This document shows positions 34,575 through 44,492 of a DNA stretch of 64,000 bases, in pieces. Each line of letters starts with the position of its first letter. The stretch's first letter is position 1. This DNA comes from JAKLKS01 sp964370855 (GTDB lineage Bacteria; Planctomycetota; JAJSAM01; JAKLKS01), in contig CAYJMF010000001.1 of NCBI GenBank assembly GCA_964370855.1, positions 1 to 64,000 of the forward strand, given 5' to 3'. Made by a program: the position numbers and the translations under genes. Below the pieces are notes generated by a model. That model was not told the origin of the DNA, did no database searches, and worked only from the letters and a program-made list of their open reading frames with translations.

Positions 34575-35916
34575 CGCCGCGTCCCGGTAGCGGGGGAATC
34601 TGGGGCGAAGCAACCGCCCCGCCGGGGCCTCCGATCTCCTCCTCGCCGGGGAGGGGCTCGAGATCGGGGTTGCTCTCGGTCGGGACCTGGACGCCGCCGA
34701 GCAGGTCCTTCCAGTTGGCGCCGGGGTTCTGCTCCAGGACGGAGAGGAAGTCGGCGAAGGCCTTGATCGAGTTCCGGGGAGTCCGGAAGTAGGAGTCCCC
34801 GATCCTCTTGGAGCAGTGCTCCAGGAAGCCGTGGAGCGCTTCGTCCGGGACGAGGTAGGCCTTCTCGTCGCCGCTGGCATAGACGTGGCGGATCTTCCCG
34901 AGGAGGACGTAGAGGTCCTCCGGGGTGAGGTTGGGAAGGCGCAGAACGGGCCCGCTCATGTCCACGAGGCCGTCCCGGGCGAAGGTGTTCTCGGCGAGGC
35001 GCGACTGGAGCGCCTGGTAGCTGTAGAGGCCCTTCCGGGTGTCCATCAGGAACTCCGGAGTCCCTCCCTTCACGAAACCCAGCGACTCGGCGGAACCCTG
35101 GAAGCAGTCATTCACGATGCGCAGCACCTGCTCGTAGTTGGCGTTGCGGGCCTGGGTGTGGGCGAGCTTGTAGAGGTTCACCATCTCGTCGAGGCAGACG
35201 AGCACGCCGCTGAACCCCGCCAGGCGGACGAACCGGGCAAAGAGCTTCAGGTGGTCGTAGAAGCTCGCGTCCTCGATGATGGTCCGTACCCCGAGCGCAG
35301 ACCGGGCGTCGGTCCTGGTCGTGAACTCGGCCCGGAGCCACCGGAGCGCGTCGGACATGAGCTGCTCGTTGCCCGTGTCGTGGCCCTTCCAGTAGGCCGC
35401 GACGACCGCGGCAAAGTCGTAGCCGCCCACCATCTCCGACAGGTCTCGAAGGCGCTCCTGGATGACCTTCTCCGGGCTGACGCCCCGCTCTCGGGCCTCC
35501 GTCATGGCGGTGCTCACAAACCTCTCCACGACGCTCGGAAGCGCCCCTCCGTCGGGTTTCGCACGGGTGGACAGGTTCCGCATCAGCTCTGCGTAGAGCG
35601 AACGGGCCTGGCCGCCCGTCGCCTGGAGGCGGCGGTCCGGGGTCAGGTCCGCGTGGGCCGTGACGAGCTTCTTCTCCATGGCCACGGCGCGGACCAGGTG
35701 GAGGAAGAAGGTCTTCCCCGAGCCGTACTCCCCGATGACGAACCGGATGGCCGAGCCTCGGTCCGCGATTCGGTCGATGTCCTGCAGGAGGGCCTCGATC
35801 TCCCTGGCCCTGCCGACCTGGATAAGATGCTGTCCCACGCGGGGCACGACCCCGGCCCGAAGCGACTGCAGGACCGCATCCCGGTCCTTCGCGCGGATCT
35901 TTCTCGGCTCGGTCAT
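34546..35916 (-). CDS. BrxD-like P-loop ATPase (DUF2791)
   Basis: 456 aa. ATG 35916 overlaps the TerB protein stop as ATGA, so the longer open frame upstream is a shadow. Walker A is GEYGSGKT (62-69) and Walker B is VLVCLDEMVN (237-246). The N-terminal line AGVVPRVGQHLIQVGRAREI and the segment ASGDEKAYLVPDEALHGFL are as in BREX BrxD ATPases. The last 50 residues are Pro/Gly-rich. It is an AAA-like DNA-associated ATPase, expected to act with the helicase and the TerB protein. No PglZ, BrxC or methylase genes are nearby. Confidence 0.85.
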   Translation of the reverse strand: MTEPRKIRAKDRDAVLQSLRAGVVPRVGQHLIQVGRAREIEALLQDIDRIADRGSAIRFVIGEYGSGKTFFLHLVRAVAMEKKLVTAHADLTPDRRLQATGGQARSLYAELMRNLSTRAKPDGGALPSVVERFVSTAMTEARERGVSPEKVIQERLRDLSEMVGGYDFAAVVAAYWKGHDTGNEQLMSDALRWLRAEFTTRTDARSALGVRTIIEDASFYDHLKLFARFVRLAGFSGVLVCLDEMVNLYKLAHTQARNANYEQVLRIVNDCFQGSAESLGFVKGGTPEFLMDTRKGLYSYQALQSRLAENTFARDGLVDMSGPVLRLPNLTPEDLYVLLGKIRHVYASGDEKAYLVPDEALHGFLEHCSKRIGDSYFRTPRNSIKAFADFLSVLEQNPGANWKDLLGGVQVPTESNPDLEPLPGEEEIGGPGGAVASPQIPPLPGRGDDDLSSFRL

Positions 35917-38900
35917 CGCAGGAACTCGCTCAGGGCCACGGCGTTCACATCGATCGGATCGTCCCCCTCGCAGAGGGGCTCCCCGCATCTCTCCAGAGCC
36001 GTCTCGTTCAGAACATCCAGCGCACCGTCGGGCAGCAAGCCCACCTCCGAGGCCACCCTCTCGAGGTCGGGGCGGCTCCACTGCGGTTTCGCGGCAAGGC
36101 CGCGGAGGAGTCGGCTGTGCGCGGCGTCGAAACCCTCGACGAGGTCCTCTTGGACCGACTCGGCGGGTTCCGGTGCTGCCGGCGCCTCGCACTCCTCCGA
36201 GGCGAAGATACCGCTCAGGAGGCTGGCCACGGCGGCCGTTTCCCGGAGTTTCACCTCGACGGCCTCCATATCGATGGTCACACGGCCGACGTCCGCGGGC
36301 TTCTCCGAAGCCGGCGGCTGAGGGACTGCGAAGGTCCGCGCCGGTGCCCCGGCCACGAAGACCGAGACCGGCCCGACGTCGGGAGCCGTTGGCCGGCTTG
36401 CGTGGGCGTGGGCCCGACTGAAGACTTCCTGCTCCGGGAGCCCCATCGCCTTGAAGAGCTGTCCGAGGACCTTCACCTCCGCCGGCTCGAACCGCCCGTC
36501 GGCCCCGGCGACGGACACGAGCAGGTTGGCGAGAAGGTCGCGCTGGCCCTCGGGGACCTCGATGAGCCGCTTCTTCACTCCGCCCATCCCCGGGGGAGAC
36601 GCCGCGAGGTGGCGAAGGTGCGCCCGCAGACGGGTCCTCTCGGGCGGGGAGAAGTCCATGGACGACTCGAGGTGCTCCTCGAGGTGGTCCATCTCCTCGG
36701 GGCTGACGGCCCCGTCGGCGGCGGCCACGACCGAGGCCAACCGTAGAAGGAGCGAGCCGGCGAGGTAGGACGGCGTCGGGGCCTTGAGGGAGGGCTGCGT
36801 CTCCCGGAAGAGGACGACCTTCTCCCCTTTTCCCGGCGCGGCACCCCCGAACCTCACGTCGGGCTCCAGCCCGATGCCCTCCCGTTCCAGGACCTGCGCC
36901 AGGGCGACGGCGTCCGCCTTCCTGAGCTTGTTGCCCGCCACCCCGGGCCATCGCGCGAACAGGTCCTTCCCTTCGACCACGACGTGGTCCTTCCCGGCGA
37001 GGGAGGTGTCCACCCACTCGAGGAGCGCCTTTCCTCCCGCCGTCTCCCTAGGGGACACGAGCCCCTCCGGGAGAAGCGCCGCGGCGGCCAGGGTGCCCGC
37101 GGCCCTGGGACTGCGGTTCACGAACCGGCTGTAGGCATCAAGCTCGTCGGCACAACGGTCGGCGAGCTCGGCCAGGTCGTGGATGGGGCGGCTCAGCCGG
37201 TCGATGTCGGGAAGGCCATCCACGACTACCTGCTGGGGCCGCGGGATCCCCGAGCAGGCCGGGTTGTACTCCACCCTCCACTTCACGGACCTGGCCGCGA
37301 CACGGAGCCCCTCGGCGTAGGCCTGCGAGTAGCGAATGAGGAAGATCTTCCGGAACTCTTCGGGGCATCGTCGCGCCGGAGTCCGGAATCTCACCTCCGG
37401 GTGGTGCAGGAGCCACGCGAACGCCCACTCGCCGGGAAGCGGCTTCCCCTCGGAGATGAATGTTCCGATGGCCTTCTTCAATCTCGGAGGGATGCCCCAC
37501 CCTCGCCCTTCCAGGGGCGTCGAGGGTGCGGCAGCCTCGGGTGCCGGCAGGATGAATTCCACGAAGTCGAGGAACTGCCCGGAGTAGGAGCGGAAGGAGC
37601 CGTTGCTCCCGTTGAGTTCGCGAAGCCGCCGCACCTCGTCCAGCAGGGCTCGTGTCTCGGCGACCAGCGTGGCGCTCCGGCTCCGGTCGCCGAGGATGCG
37701 CCTCTCGATGCCGTAGAAGTGCAGGAACACGTGTCCGATGCCGATGCCCGGGTCGTTCCTCCCCTGCTCCATCCATTCGATGTGGGCGGCACGGGCCGCA
37801 GGAGTGAGCGTGGAATAGGAAGGCCAGTAGCTCATCGTGGCCCCGGCCCGGTCGGGACTTGTGAAGTTGGCCGGCAGCTTCGGGTCAATGAGGGCCGGCT
37901 CCGCGTCCCACTCCGACGAGAGGCTGGGCAGTCCCTCGCCGAAGTAGTACCCGCCGCCGGGGAGTTCCCTCCCGCCGATTCGCACCGAACTCCCCGGAGG
38001 GACCCAACAGTCCTGCTCTCTTGCCTTCCCTTCCTTCTTGGACCGGGTCCCGAAGCCGACTCCATCGAACGTGACGGAGTCCTCCTCGGGTTCCCTCCCC
38101 CGCGTCAGGGAGCTGCCCCCGACCTTGACCTCAACCCTCAAGCCGTACCCGAGGTTGACCGCGAGGGGAACTGTCCCAGGAAGGGGCTCGACTCTGACGG
38201 GCTCTCGGCCTGGACCGGGTTCCGGGGGCGAGTAGCTCACGGGCCTCTCCGGGGCCGTCGCCGGCACGCTCTCCCCCCTTGGTGGCGGCCGGTCAGGCAC
38301 CATCCTCGAAGGTTCGGTGCCAAGCCTGTCGAGGCACGCCTTTGCGTCCACGTGCTGGAGGTTCACCGCGAAGAACTGCTCCCTCGTCGCGTAAAGAGCG
38401 TGGACACGGCGGGTCTCCTCCTGCCCCGTCGCCGGATCCAGGTCCCGGACCCACGCCCGCACCGAGATCGCCTTCGTGTGATTCGTGTAGAGCGAGTGGA
38501 ACGCCTCGTAGGCGGTTCGGAGCGTGGCTTGCACGAGGGCCGCCTCGAAGAGCGCTCGATGGTCCGCCTTCTTCATCGCGGTCGGCCGCACCTCGTCCCC
38601 ACGCGCCACGTACCTGTACTCGGCCACGGACGGGATCGCCCGCTGCGGCGGGAGCATCACGTCCACGACCAGCGTCCCCCTGGGCGCGTCATACACGGCG
38701 GTATACTCCCGCGGGAAGCAGTCCGGGTAGGTCGAGCGCTCGAAGACCCCGCGCACGTACTCCTCGATGGCAGAGGCCTCGCCCGCATCGAACCGCCGGC
38801 GAAAGTCCTCCACCTCCCGATTGCGCTCAGCCTGTCCTTCTTCGTACCGCGCCTTCTGACGCCAGTGGGACTCCCATGACTTCTTCCTGGCCTCCTCCCA

Positions 38901-39509
38901 GGCTCGCACCTGGCTCTGCCATCGCTCTTCGTGAGCGCGGGCCTTCTCCTGATCTCCCTGCAGGATCTCCGCTTCAAGGGCAAGTCGTCGCCTCTTGAGT
39001 GACGGCAAGAGCCACTCCCAGAAGCTCGGCTTGGGAATCGAAGAGGGTAGAGGTGAAGGTGGTTGGACGGGGTGGGGGGGCTCGAACGAGAACGGCGGGA
39101 ACGGCGCCGTGTCCATGAGCTCCGCCCACTCGAGCCTGGGACTCGTCTTGAGGGCGGCCGGCAGGAGCGAACCCAGGGCCGTGAGCGTCTCCTGAAGACT
39201 CTGGTTCGCCCGCTCCGCATCGTCCTTCGCCCGATCGCGGGCGTCCGTCTTGGCGGCGGCGATCCGCTGCCGGATCTCCTGCTCGTCCCACTTGAGGAGG
39301 AGGTTCTTCGCCTTGCCTCGGACTTCCGCGTCGGACTTCCCCTGGACCGTCCGCACCTCGTTCAAGCAGGAGTTCCGGACGGTCGCGACGTAGACGGGGA
39401 CGGAACGCCGCCGTCCCGACGGAGTCATCCAATCGACCGTGACCCCAATGGTGTGGGACCTTCGCTCGATTTCAGCCCGGATCGCCCGCTCGTCCTCTTC
39501 CGACCCCAT
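35913..39509 (-). CDS. TerB_N/TerB/TerB_C multidomain protein
   Basis: About 1198 aa from ATG 39509 (GGTGGGG upstream); the frame is open to ATG 39578 and ATG 39596, both inside the flanking repeat. Residues 20-330 contain helical and beta segments without known motifs. Around residues 575-720 is the TerB_N signature: MSYWPSYSTLTPAARAAHIE, then GHVFLHFYGIERRIL. Residues 940-1060 form a TerB helical domain (AAADGAVSPEEMDHLEEHLE, SVAGADGRFEPAEVKVLG), with acidic metal-binding-type loops. The end is a TerB_C domain. Proteins of this make-up have been linked by neighbourhood surveys to helicase and ATPase partners in stress or DNA-processing systems, as here. Confidence 0.8.
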   Translation of the reverse strand: MGSEEDERAIRAEIERRSHTIGVTVDWMTPSGRRRSVPVYVATVRNSCLNEVRTVQGKSDAEVRGKAKNLLLKWDEQEIRQRIAAAKTDARDRAKDDAERANQSLQETLTALGSLLPAALKTSPRLEWAELMDTAPFPPFSFEPPHPVQPPSPLPSSIPKPSFWEWLLPSLKRRRLALEAEILQGDQEKARAHEERWQSQVRAWEEARKKSWESHWRQKARYEEGQAERNREVEDFRRRFDAGEASAIEEYVRGVFERSTYPDCFPREYTAVYDAPRGTLVVDVMLPPQRAIPSVAEYRYVARGDEVRPTAMKKADHRALFEAALVQATLRTAYEAFHSLYTNHTKAISVRAWVRDLDPATGQEETRRVHALYATREQFFAVNLQHVDAKACLDRLGTEPSRMVPDRPPPRGESVPATAPERPVSYSPPEPGPGREPVRVEPLPGTVPLAVNLGYGLRVEVKVGGSSLTRGREPEEDSVTFDGVGFGTRSKKEGKAREQDCWVPPGSSVRIGGRELPGGGYYFGEGLPSLSSEWDAEPALIDPKLPANFTSPDRAGATMSYWPSYSTLTPAARAAHIEWMEQGRNDPGIGIGHVFLHFYGIERRILGDRSRSATLVAETRALLDEVRRLRELNGSNGSFRSYSGQFLDFVEFILPAPEAAAPSTPLEGRGWGIPPRLKKAIGTFISEGKPLPGEWAFAWLLHHPEVRFRTPARRCPEEFRKIFLIRYSQAYAEGLRVAARSVKWRVEYNPACSGIPRPQQVVVDGLPDIDRLSRPIHDLAELADRCADELDAYSRFVNRSPRAAGTLAAAALLPEGLVSPRETAGGKALLEWVDTSLAGKDHVVVEGKDLFARWPGVAGNKLRKADAVALAQVLEREGIGLEPDVRFGGAAPGKGEKVVLFRETQPSLKAPTPSYLAGSLLLRLASVVAAADGAVSPEEMDHLEEHLESSMDFSPPERTRLRAHLRHLAASPPGMGGVKKRLIEVPEGQRDLLANLLVSVAGADGRFEPAEVKVLGQLFKAMGLPEQEVFSRAHAHASRPTAPDVGPVSVFVAGAPARTFAVPQPPASEKPADVGRVTIDMEAVEVKLRETAAVASLLSGIFASEECEAPAAPEPAESVQEDLVEGFDAAHSRLLRGLAAKPQWSRPDLERVASEVGLLPDGALDVLNETALERCGEPLCEGDDPIDVNAVALSEFLR

Positions 39510-39575
39510 CGGCACCCCACCGTTCAGCGCCCGTCTGCTCCGATTCTCTCCTTCAGCAGCCGGAGGAACTCCCTT

Positions 39576-39638
39576 CATTGCAGCACCCACCATCATCGAC
39601 GTGATGGTTGCTCACGGGAAGGACAATCGTGATTCCCT
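39576..39638 (-). promoter_or_regulatory. 63-bp repeat/promoter element, copy B
   Basis: Second copy of the element at 32142-32204, in the same orientation. On the minus strand it leads directly into the TerB gene; if it is a promoter, transcription would start close to the first ATGs of that frame, favouring ATG 39578 or 39509 as the real start. Confidence 0.7.
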
Positions 39639-39932
39639 GCCACCCACACTCGTGGGTACATCGACTTCCTGGCGCTCATTGTCCATGGAGACTGCGAGCC
39701 GGCATCTTCGTCATGAAAACTGTCAGTCGAAGCGTGGAGGTTCCCCGCCTGCGGCCGGAGGCACTGAGGGAGCAGTGTCCATTCCGACGCCAGATTCTGC
39801 CCCTCGTGAACAGGTCAGGCCATGCCGCAGGGGGGAAAGTGCCAGCAGACTCAAGTGAAGACGGTGGTTGACCTGGGTGGACTCGCGTCCTAGCATGGCC
39901 GTCGGATGGGCCGGCAAGGTGAGGGCATTGTC
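39639..39932. other. Divergent intergenic region
   Basis: About 290 bases between the TerB operon promoter repeat and the secreted subtilase. No convincing gene on either strand. It should hold the promoter of the rightward subtilase gene; I see no clear -35/-10 pair. CACACTCGTGGGT at 39655 contains a short inverted repeat. Confidence 0.4.
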
Positions 39933-42900
39933 ATGATGAGATTCCGGGGCGCATCTCCTGATTCCTCTCGACCGAGGTGGCGGTGGGCGCTGCGTTCCAT
40001 AGCCAACTGCGGACTCATGGTGCTCCTCGCCGCATCGCCGGGCAGTTCCGAGGGCGCGGAAGAGAGTGCTCCCTCCTGGGAGGTCTACACCAGCCCCTTG
40101 AACCGCACCCCGTATGAGATCCATGTGGACCGGAAGGCCCGGACCAAGACCTTCGTGGGGCCCACGGGGGAGACCTTTGGCTCCATCGAGGAGATCCTCG
40201 CCGCCGAATCGAGCGGGCTGAGTCCCTTGCAGCGGGTCGTCGCCCCCTCCCTCTGGGGCCACCTGCAGTCCCCCACGCCCTCGGGGGACCTGGTCCCGGT
40301 CACCATCGTCCTTCGCAACCAGCCCGCCCACGACGCGAGCCAGGTCGCACGGGAGCGCCATGCGCCTCGGCTCGCCGAGGCCCTCGGCAGGGCGCGGCGG
40401 ATCCTCGGGCGCCTGGAGCCCCTCCTTCCCTCGCCCGAGGTCCGGAAGCGGATGACCCTCCGTCAACTCATGGAGGCGGAGGGCGCGCTCCTCACGGTCG
40501 AGGAGAAGGCCGAGTTGAAGGCCGTTCGCGAGGAAGTCCGCGCCACGCTGGGGATCCTGCGGTCCGAGGTCCTGGCTCAGGCACGTTCCCAAGCCCAGGC
40601 GGACAAGGCCCCCATCGTGGCGTGGCTCGCCGCCACGCCCGGGTGCAGGCTCGTCGGGGACTCCACCATCCTCAGCGCGGTCTTCGCCGAGGTCCCGGGC
40701 CACGTGATCGAAACCATGGTGGAGACCTTCCCGGAGATTGCCCGCGTCTCACCTATCGGCCGGGCCGAAGCGACCATGAACACCAGCACGGGGACCATCG
40801 GCGCCTCCGACTGGTGGAACGCCGGGTACAACGGGAGTTCCTCGACGAAAGTGGCGGTGGTGGACTCCGGGGTTGACTCGGGACACCCGGCCCTTTCGAG
40901 CGTGGTCTCCGACGCCGCAGTCCACCTCGCCTACGGGAAGCTATTGTCGGTCTTCAACGACAGTTCCACGAGTACCGACGACCTCCACGGGCATGGCACC
41001 CATGTGGCCGGAACGGTGGCAAGCACTGACTCCACCTACCGGGGAGTGGCCTACGGCGGTTTAGTGATGGGCGCGAAGTGCCTGTTCAGGACCACCACCG
41101 GAGGCGCCGGCGGGGTTGACCCCGACATCTTCAGCGCCATGGACTGGGCGACGGACAACGGCGCCGACGTCTTGAACCTGAGTCTCGGGGGCTCCTCATC
41201 GAACGGCGGGGAGAGCGACATCGCACACTTCTGCGATGCCGTTGCGTACGGCCTTGTCATCCCCGTGGCGGTGGCCAGCGGGAACTCGGGCTCAAGTTCC
41301 GGAACCGTGGGAACTCCCGGGGACGCCTACAACGTCATCACCGTCGGCAACTTCGATGACTGGGACACGACCGGCCACTCCGACAACATCTTGTCCTCCT
41401 CCAGCAGCAGGGGGCCCACTTCGGATGGAAGGCGGAAGCCCGACTTGAGCGCGCCGGGGGAGGACATCGCTTCCTGCAACAACACCTGGGAAGGTGCGGG
41501 CTCCGACTTCGTGAACAACTCCGGCACCAGCATGGCGTGCCCCCACGTCGCCGGCTCCTGCGGCATCCTCCTTGACTACGCCTCGTCCTGGTCCCCGGAG
41601 GCGCTGAAGGCCCTTCTCGTCACCACGCCAAGGAACACGTCACCGTACCCGACCTCCCCCGACAACAACTGGGGGTACGGCGGCTTGAACCTCGCCTCCG
41701 CCTACGCGCACCGGGCCTCCATCTACGAGGGGACGCTGACGAAGACCGGACCGGAGTTCGTCTTCCTGAAGCTGGGCTCCATGACTGCGGGGGACAGGTC
41801 CACCCTCGTCTGGAACCGCCACGTGACCTCGAACAACGCCTCCGCACCGACGGTGTACTACTCGCTCCTCGACCTTGATCTCTACCTCTACGACGAAGCA
41901 ACGGACACCGAGCTCGACTACAGCCTCTCCGGGCTCGAGCCCGTCGAGCAGTGCTCCGTCTCCTCGACGGTCTCCTCTCCCGTCGCCAAGGTGTACCGAT
42001 ACGACTCCTTCCCCTCGGCCTTCTCGACGGAGTACTTCGCCTTTGCGTCCGAGACGACGACCTCCCCGACCCTGGCGGATCCCCCCGAACTTGCCTGCAC
42101 CTTCACTTCGCTGCCCTCCTTCGTGGCCGCGTCCACGTCCTTCACCGTCACGGTCCAGGTCACCAACCAGGGGGACATCCGAGCCTTCTCGCCGGAAGTC
42201 ACCCTGTCCATCCCGACCGGCTACACGGTGCTCTCGGGCGCCAATCCGAGGACGCTGTCCAACCTGTCGGCGGGCGCGTCGACCAGCGTCTCTTGGACCG
42301 TGCAGTCTCCCTCCTCGGGAGGCACCGCCACCTTCGACGCCGAGGCCTGGACCATCTCCTATGGCGAGCTCTTCTATGGGGACACGGTCTCCCAGGCCAT
42401 GGCCACCGATTCGGCGGCTCCAACCGGGTCGGTGGCCCTGGATGCCGGTGCCGCCGCCTCCCAGGATCTCGACGTGACCCTCTCCATTAACGCCACGGAC
42501 GATCGCTCGGGGATCGCCGAGATGCGGATCCGCAACCAGGGCGATTCCTGGCCCGCCTGGACGGCCTTCAGCGCCACCGTGGCCAGGACCCTTCCGGAGG
42601 GCGAGGCGGAGAGGACCGTCGAGGTCCAGCTCCGGGACGCCGTGGGGAACGTCTCCGCCACCCTCTCGGACTCCATCTACCACGACCTGACTCCTCCCAC
42701 GGGTTCGGTCGTCGTCGGAGGCGGAGCCGCCTACACCAATGCTAGGCCTACGCCGTTGACCCTGGACGCCTCCGACGGCGTGAGCGGGGTCCAGGACATG
42801 CGCTTCAGGACCGATGGCGTGAACTGGGGCAGCTGGATCCCCTACGCGGCATCGACCTCCCTGGACCTCGGGTCCGTTGACGGCGCCAAGACCGTCGATT

Positions 42901-44492
42901 GCCAGTTCCGGGACCGGGCACTGAACGTCTCCTCCACGGTCCAGGACGGCATCGTCTACGACGGCACCGCCCCCACGGGGACTCTTTCCGTGGAGGACGG
43001 CGCCTTCTTCACCGGCACCTCGACGGTGGATCTCACGATCTCCGGACTCGATTCCCTCTCCGGCCTGGAGGGGATGCGGTTCCGGGGATGGGCCGCTGAC
43101 AGCGACACGTGGTCGTCCTGGGTGCCCTTCTCGACCTCCCACACCATGGTGCTGAACGCCGCACAAGGGCTCCTGACCATCGGACTCCAGGTCCGGGACT
43201 ATGCCGGGAACATGTCCACGGTCGCCTCCGACGGGATCTACTTCGACGCGACCCCGCCTACCGGGACCGTCCTCCTTCTCGACGACAGGGCCGCCATCAA
43301 CACCACCGCGATCCAGGTCCAGATGTCCTGGAGCGACGTCGGTTCCAGCGTGGAGGCCTACCGCCTGCGCAACGAGGGCGGTTCCTGGACCGACTGGGCT
43401 CCTCCCACCGCCGTCCTCCCCTGGGACCTTCCTGCGGCAGACGGAGTCAAACGCGTCGAGGTCGAGTTCCGGGACCTTTGCGGACTCGTGTCCAGCACCC
43501 TCTTCGACGAGATCCTCCTGGACACCGTTCCCCCTGTGGGGTCCTTCGCCCTGAACGGCGGGGCCGGGTACCTGCTTCCCTGGGAGGCCCTCGAGGCCGT
43601 CACCACCTCCGAGGACACCCCCGATGGATCCGGTGTCGACGGTTACCGGTACTCCACGGACGGTGGGGAGACCTGGTCCGCCTGGTCGGACCTGGCATCG
43701 GACGGCGTCCATGAGGTGACGCGCCCGGGTGCGGTCCACCAGGTTGAGGTCCTGGGGCAGTTCCGCGACGCCGCCGGGAACGAATCCGTTGCCAGCGCCG
43801 AGTCCATCTACTTCCTGAAGGGAGACCCCCAGCGGCTGACCTTCACCCCGAACATCCGCGGGACGACCGAGCCGGGGGGCGACCATGACGCGTTCACGGT
43901 GGACCTCGGCCCCGGGGATCTCCTCGACTTGAAGGTGTCCGCCAAGAGCAGCATCAAGAAGGGGGACTTCCAGCTCCTCGTGGACGTGTACGCTCCCGAC
44001 GGGACGAAGGTCGTGGACGGCCTCTACCCCTCCAGCTCCAAGAAGGTCGGCGTGAAGAAGTTCCCGGCTCCCGTGGCGGGCCAGTACTGGGTGGTCCTGC
44101 GCCCTCTGGGGGCGGACCTCGACGCGGGCGCGTACTACACCCTGAAGTCCAAAGCCCGGATGTCGAAGACCCGTCGCGTGATCGCGGGTTCGGTGACTCC
44201 TGCCGGGGTCCCGCCGTCCGCCGTTGTCCAGATTACCGCTGCGGATCGCGAACAGCTCAGCGGCACGATCCAGATGGCGGTCCTGGAGTCGATCGAACTC
44301 CACGGGCCCAACGACTGGACCGACCCGGTGTCGTTCACGTCCAAGGGCTACAAGCGGACCCTGCCCTCCCGCACGCTCGGCTCTGGGTCGGGGACCTACG
44401 ACCTCGAGCTCTTCGGCAATGGGCTGGCCTCCTACAAGTTCCTGCTGAAGCCGCCGGTCCAGGACAAGGCCTTGACGGAGGAGGAGGAGTAA
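39933..44492 (+). CDS. Secreted subtilase with Ig-like repeats
   Basis: 1519 aa, start at ATG 39933 or 39936 behind GAGGG. Signal peptide: Arg-rich start, hydrophobic stretch NCGLMVLLAASPG, cleavage near SEGAEES. Residues 40-290 look like a propeptide with an inhibitor-like fold. The S8 domain has D311 (VVDSGVD), H354 (GHGTHVAGT) and S533 (SGTSMACPH). After it come a CARDB-like region and about five repeats of 90-100 residues that each open with TPPTGSV or APTGTL and contain MRFR and FRDRALN motifs, resembling Ig-like surface repeats. The end is a pre-peptidase-C-like beta domain (GGDHDAFTVDLGPGDLLDL). Expected outside the cell as a protease. Confidence 0.9.
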   Translation: MMRFRGASPDSSRPRWRWALRSIANCGLMVLLAASPGSSEGAEESAPSWEVYTSPLNRTPYEIHVDRKARTKTFVGPTGETFGSIEEILAAESSGLSPLQRVVAPSLWGHLQSPTPSGDLVPVTIVLRNQPAHDASQVARERHAPRLAEALGRARRILGRLEPLLPSPEVRKRMTLRQLMEAEGALLTVEEKAELKAVREEVRATLGILRSEVLAQARSQAQADKAPIVAWLAATPGCRLVGDSTILSAVFAEVPGHVIETMVETFPEIARVSPIGRAEATMNTSTGTIGASDWWNAGYNGSSSTKVAVVDSGVDSGHPALSSVVSDAAVHLAYGKLLSVFNDSSTSTDDLHGHGTHVAGTVASTDSTYRGVAYGGLVMGAKCLFRTTTGGAGGVDPDIFSAMDWATDNGADVLNLSLGGSSSNGGESDIAHFCDAVAYGLVIPVAVASGNSGSSSGTVGTPGDAYNVITVGNFDDWDTTGHSDNILSSSSSRGPTSDGRRKPDLSAPGEDIASCNNTWEGAGSDFVNNSGTSMACPHVAGSCGILLDYASSWSPEALKALLVTTPRNTSPYPTSPDNNWGYGGLNLASAYAHRASIYEGTLTKTGPEFVFLKLGSMTAGDRSTLVWNRHVTSNNASAPTVYYSLLDLDLYLYDEATDTELDYSLSGLEPVEQCSVSSTVSSPVAKVYRYDSFPSAFSTEYFAFASETTTSPTLADPPELACTFTSLPSFVAASTSFTVTVQVTNQGDIRAFSPEVTLSIPTGYTVLSGANPRTLSNLSAGASTSVSWTVQSPSSGGTATFDAEAWTISYGELFYGDTVSQAMATDSAAPTGSVALDAGAAASQDLDVTLSINATDDRSGIAEMRIRNQGDSWPAWTAFSATVARTLPEGEAERTVEVQLRDAVGNVSATLSDSIYHDLTPPTGSVVVGGGAAYTNARPTPLTLDASDGVSGVQDMRFRTDGVNWGSWIPYAASTSLDLGSVDGAKTVDCQFRDRALNVSSTVQDGIVYDGTAPTGTLSVEDGAFFTGTSTVDLTISGLDSLSGLEGMRFRGWAADSDTWSSWVPFSTSHTMVLNAAQGLLTIGLQVRDYAGNMSTVASDGIYFDATPPTGTVLLLDDRAAINTTAIQVQMSWSDVGSSVEAYRLRNEGGSWTDWAPPTAVLPWDLPAADGVKRVEVEFRDLCGLVSSTLFDEILLDTVPPVGSFALNGGAGYLLPWEALEAVTTSEDTPDGSGVDGYRYSTDGGETWSAWSDLASDGVHEVTRPGAVHQVEVLGQFRDAAGNESVASAESIYFLKGDPQRLTFTPNIRGTTEPGGDHDAFTVDLGPGDLLDLKVSAKSSIKKGDFQLLVDVYAPDGTKVVDGLYPSSSKKVGVKKFPAPVAGQYWVVLRPLGADLDAGAYYTLKSKARMSKTRRVIAGSVTPAGVPPSAVVQITAADREQLSGTIQMAVLESIELHGPNDWTDPVSFTSKGYKRTLPSRTLGSGSGTYDLELFGNGLASYKFLLKPPVQDKALTEEEE

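Noticed and set aside
35917..37017. Long upstream extension of the BrxD frame
   Set aside because: It lies inside the TerB gene in another frame; ATG 35916 overlaps the TerB stop and begins the conserved ATPase sequence.
33261..38879. Several plus-strand open frames of 500-630 codons
   Set aside because: They mirror the helicase, BrxD and TerB genes in GC-rich antisense frames; the minus-strand proteins carry all recognisable motifs.
32325..39509. Complete BREX system
   Set aside because: No PglX, PglZ, BrxC/PglY or BrxA genes are present on either side.
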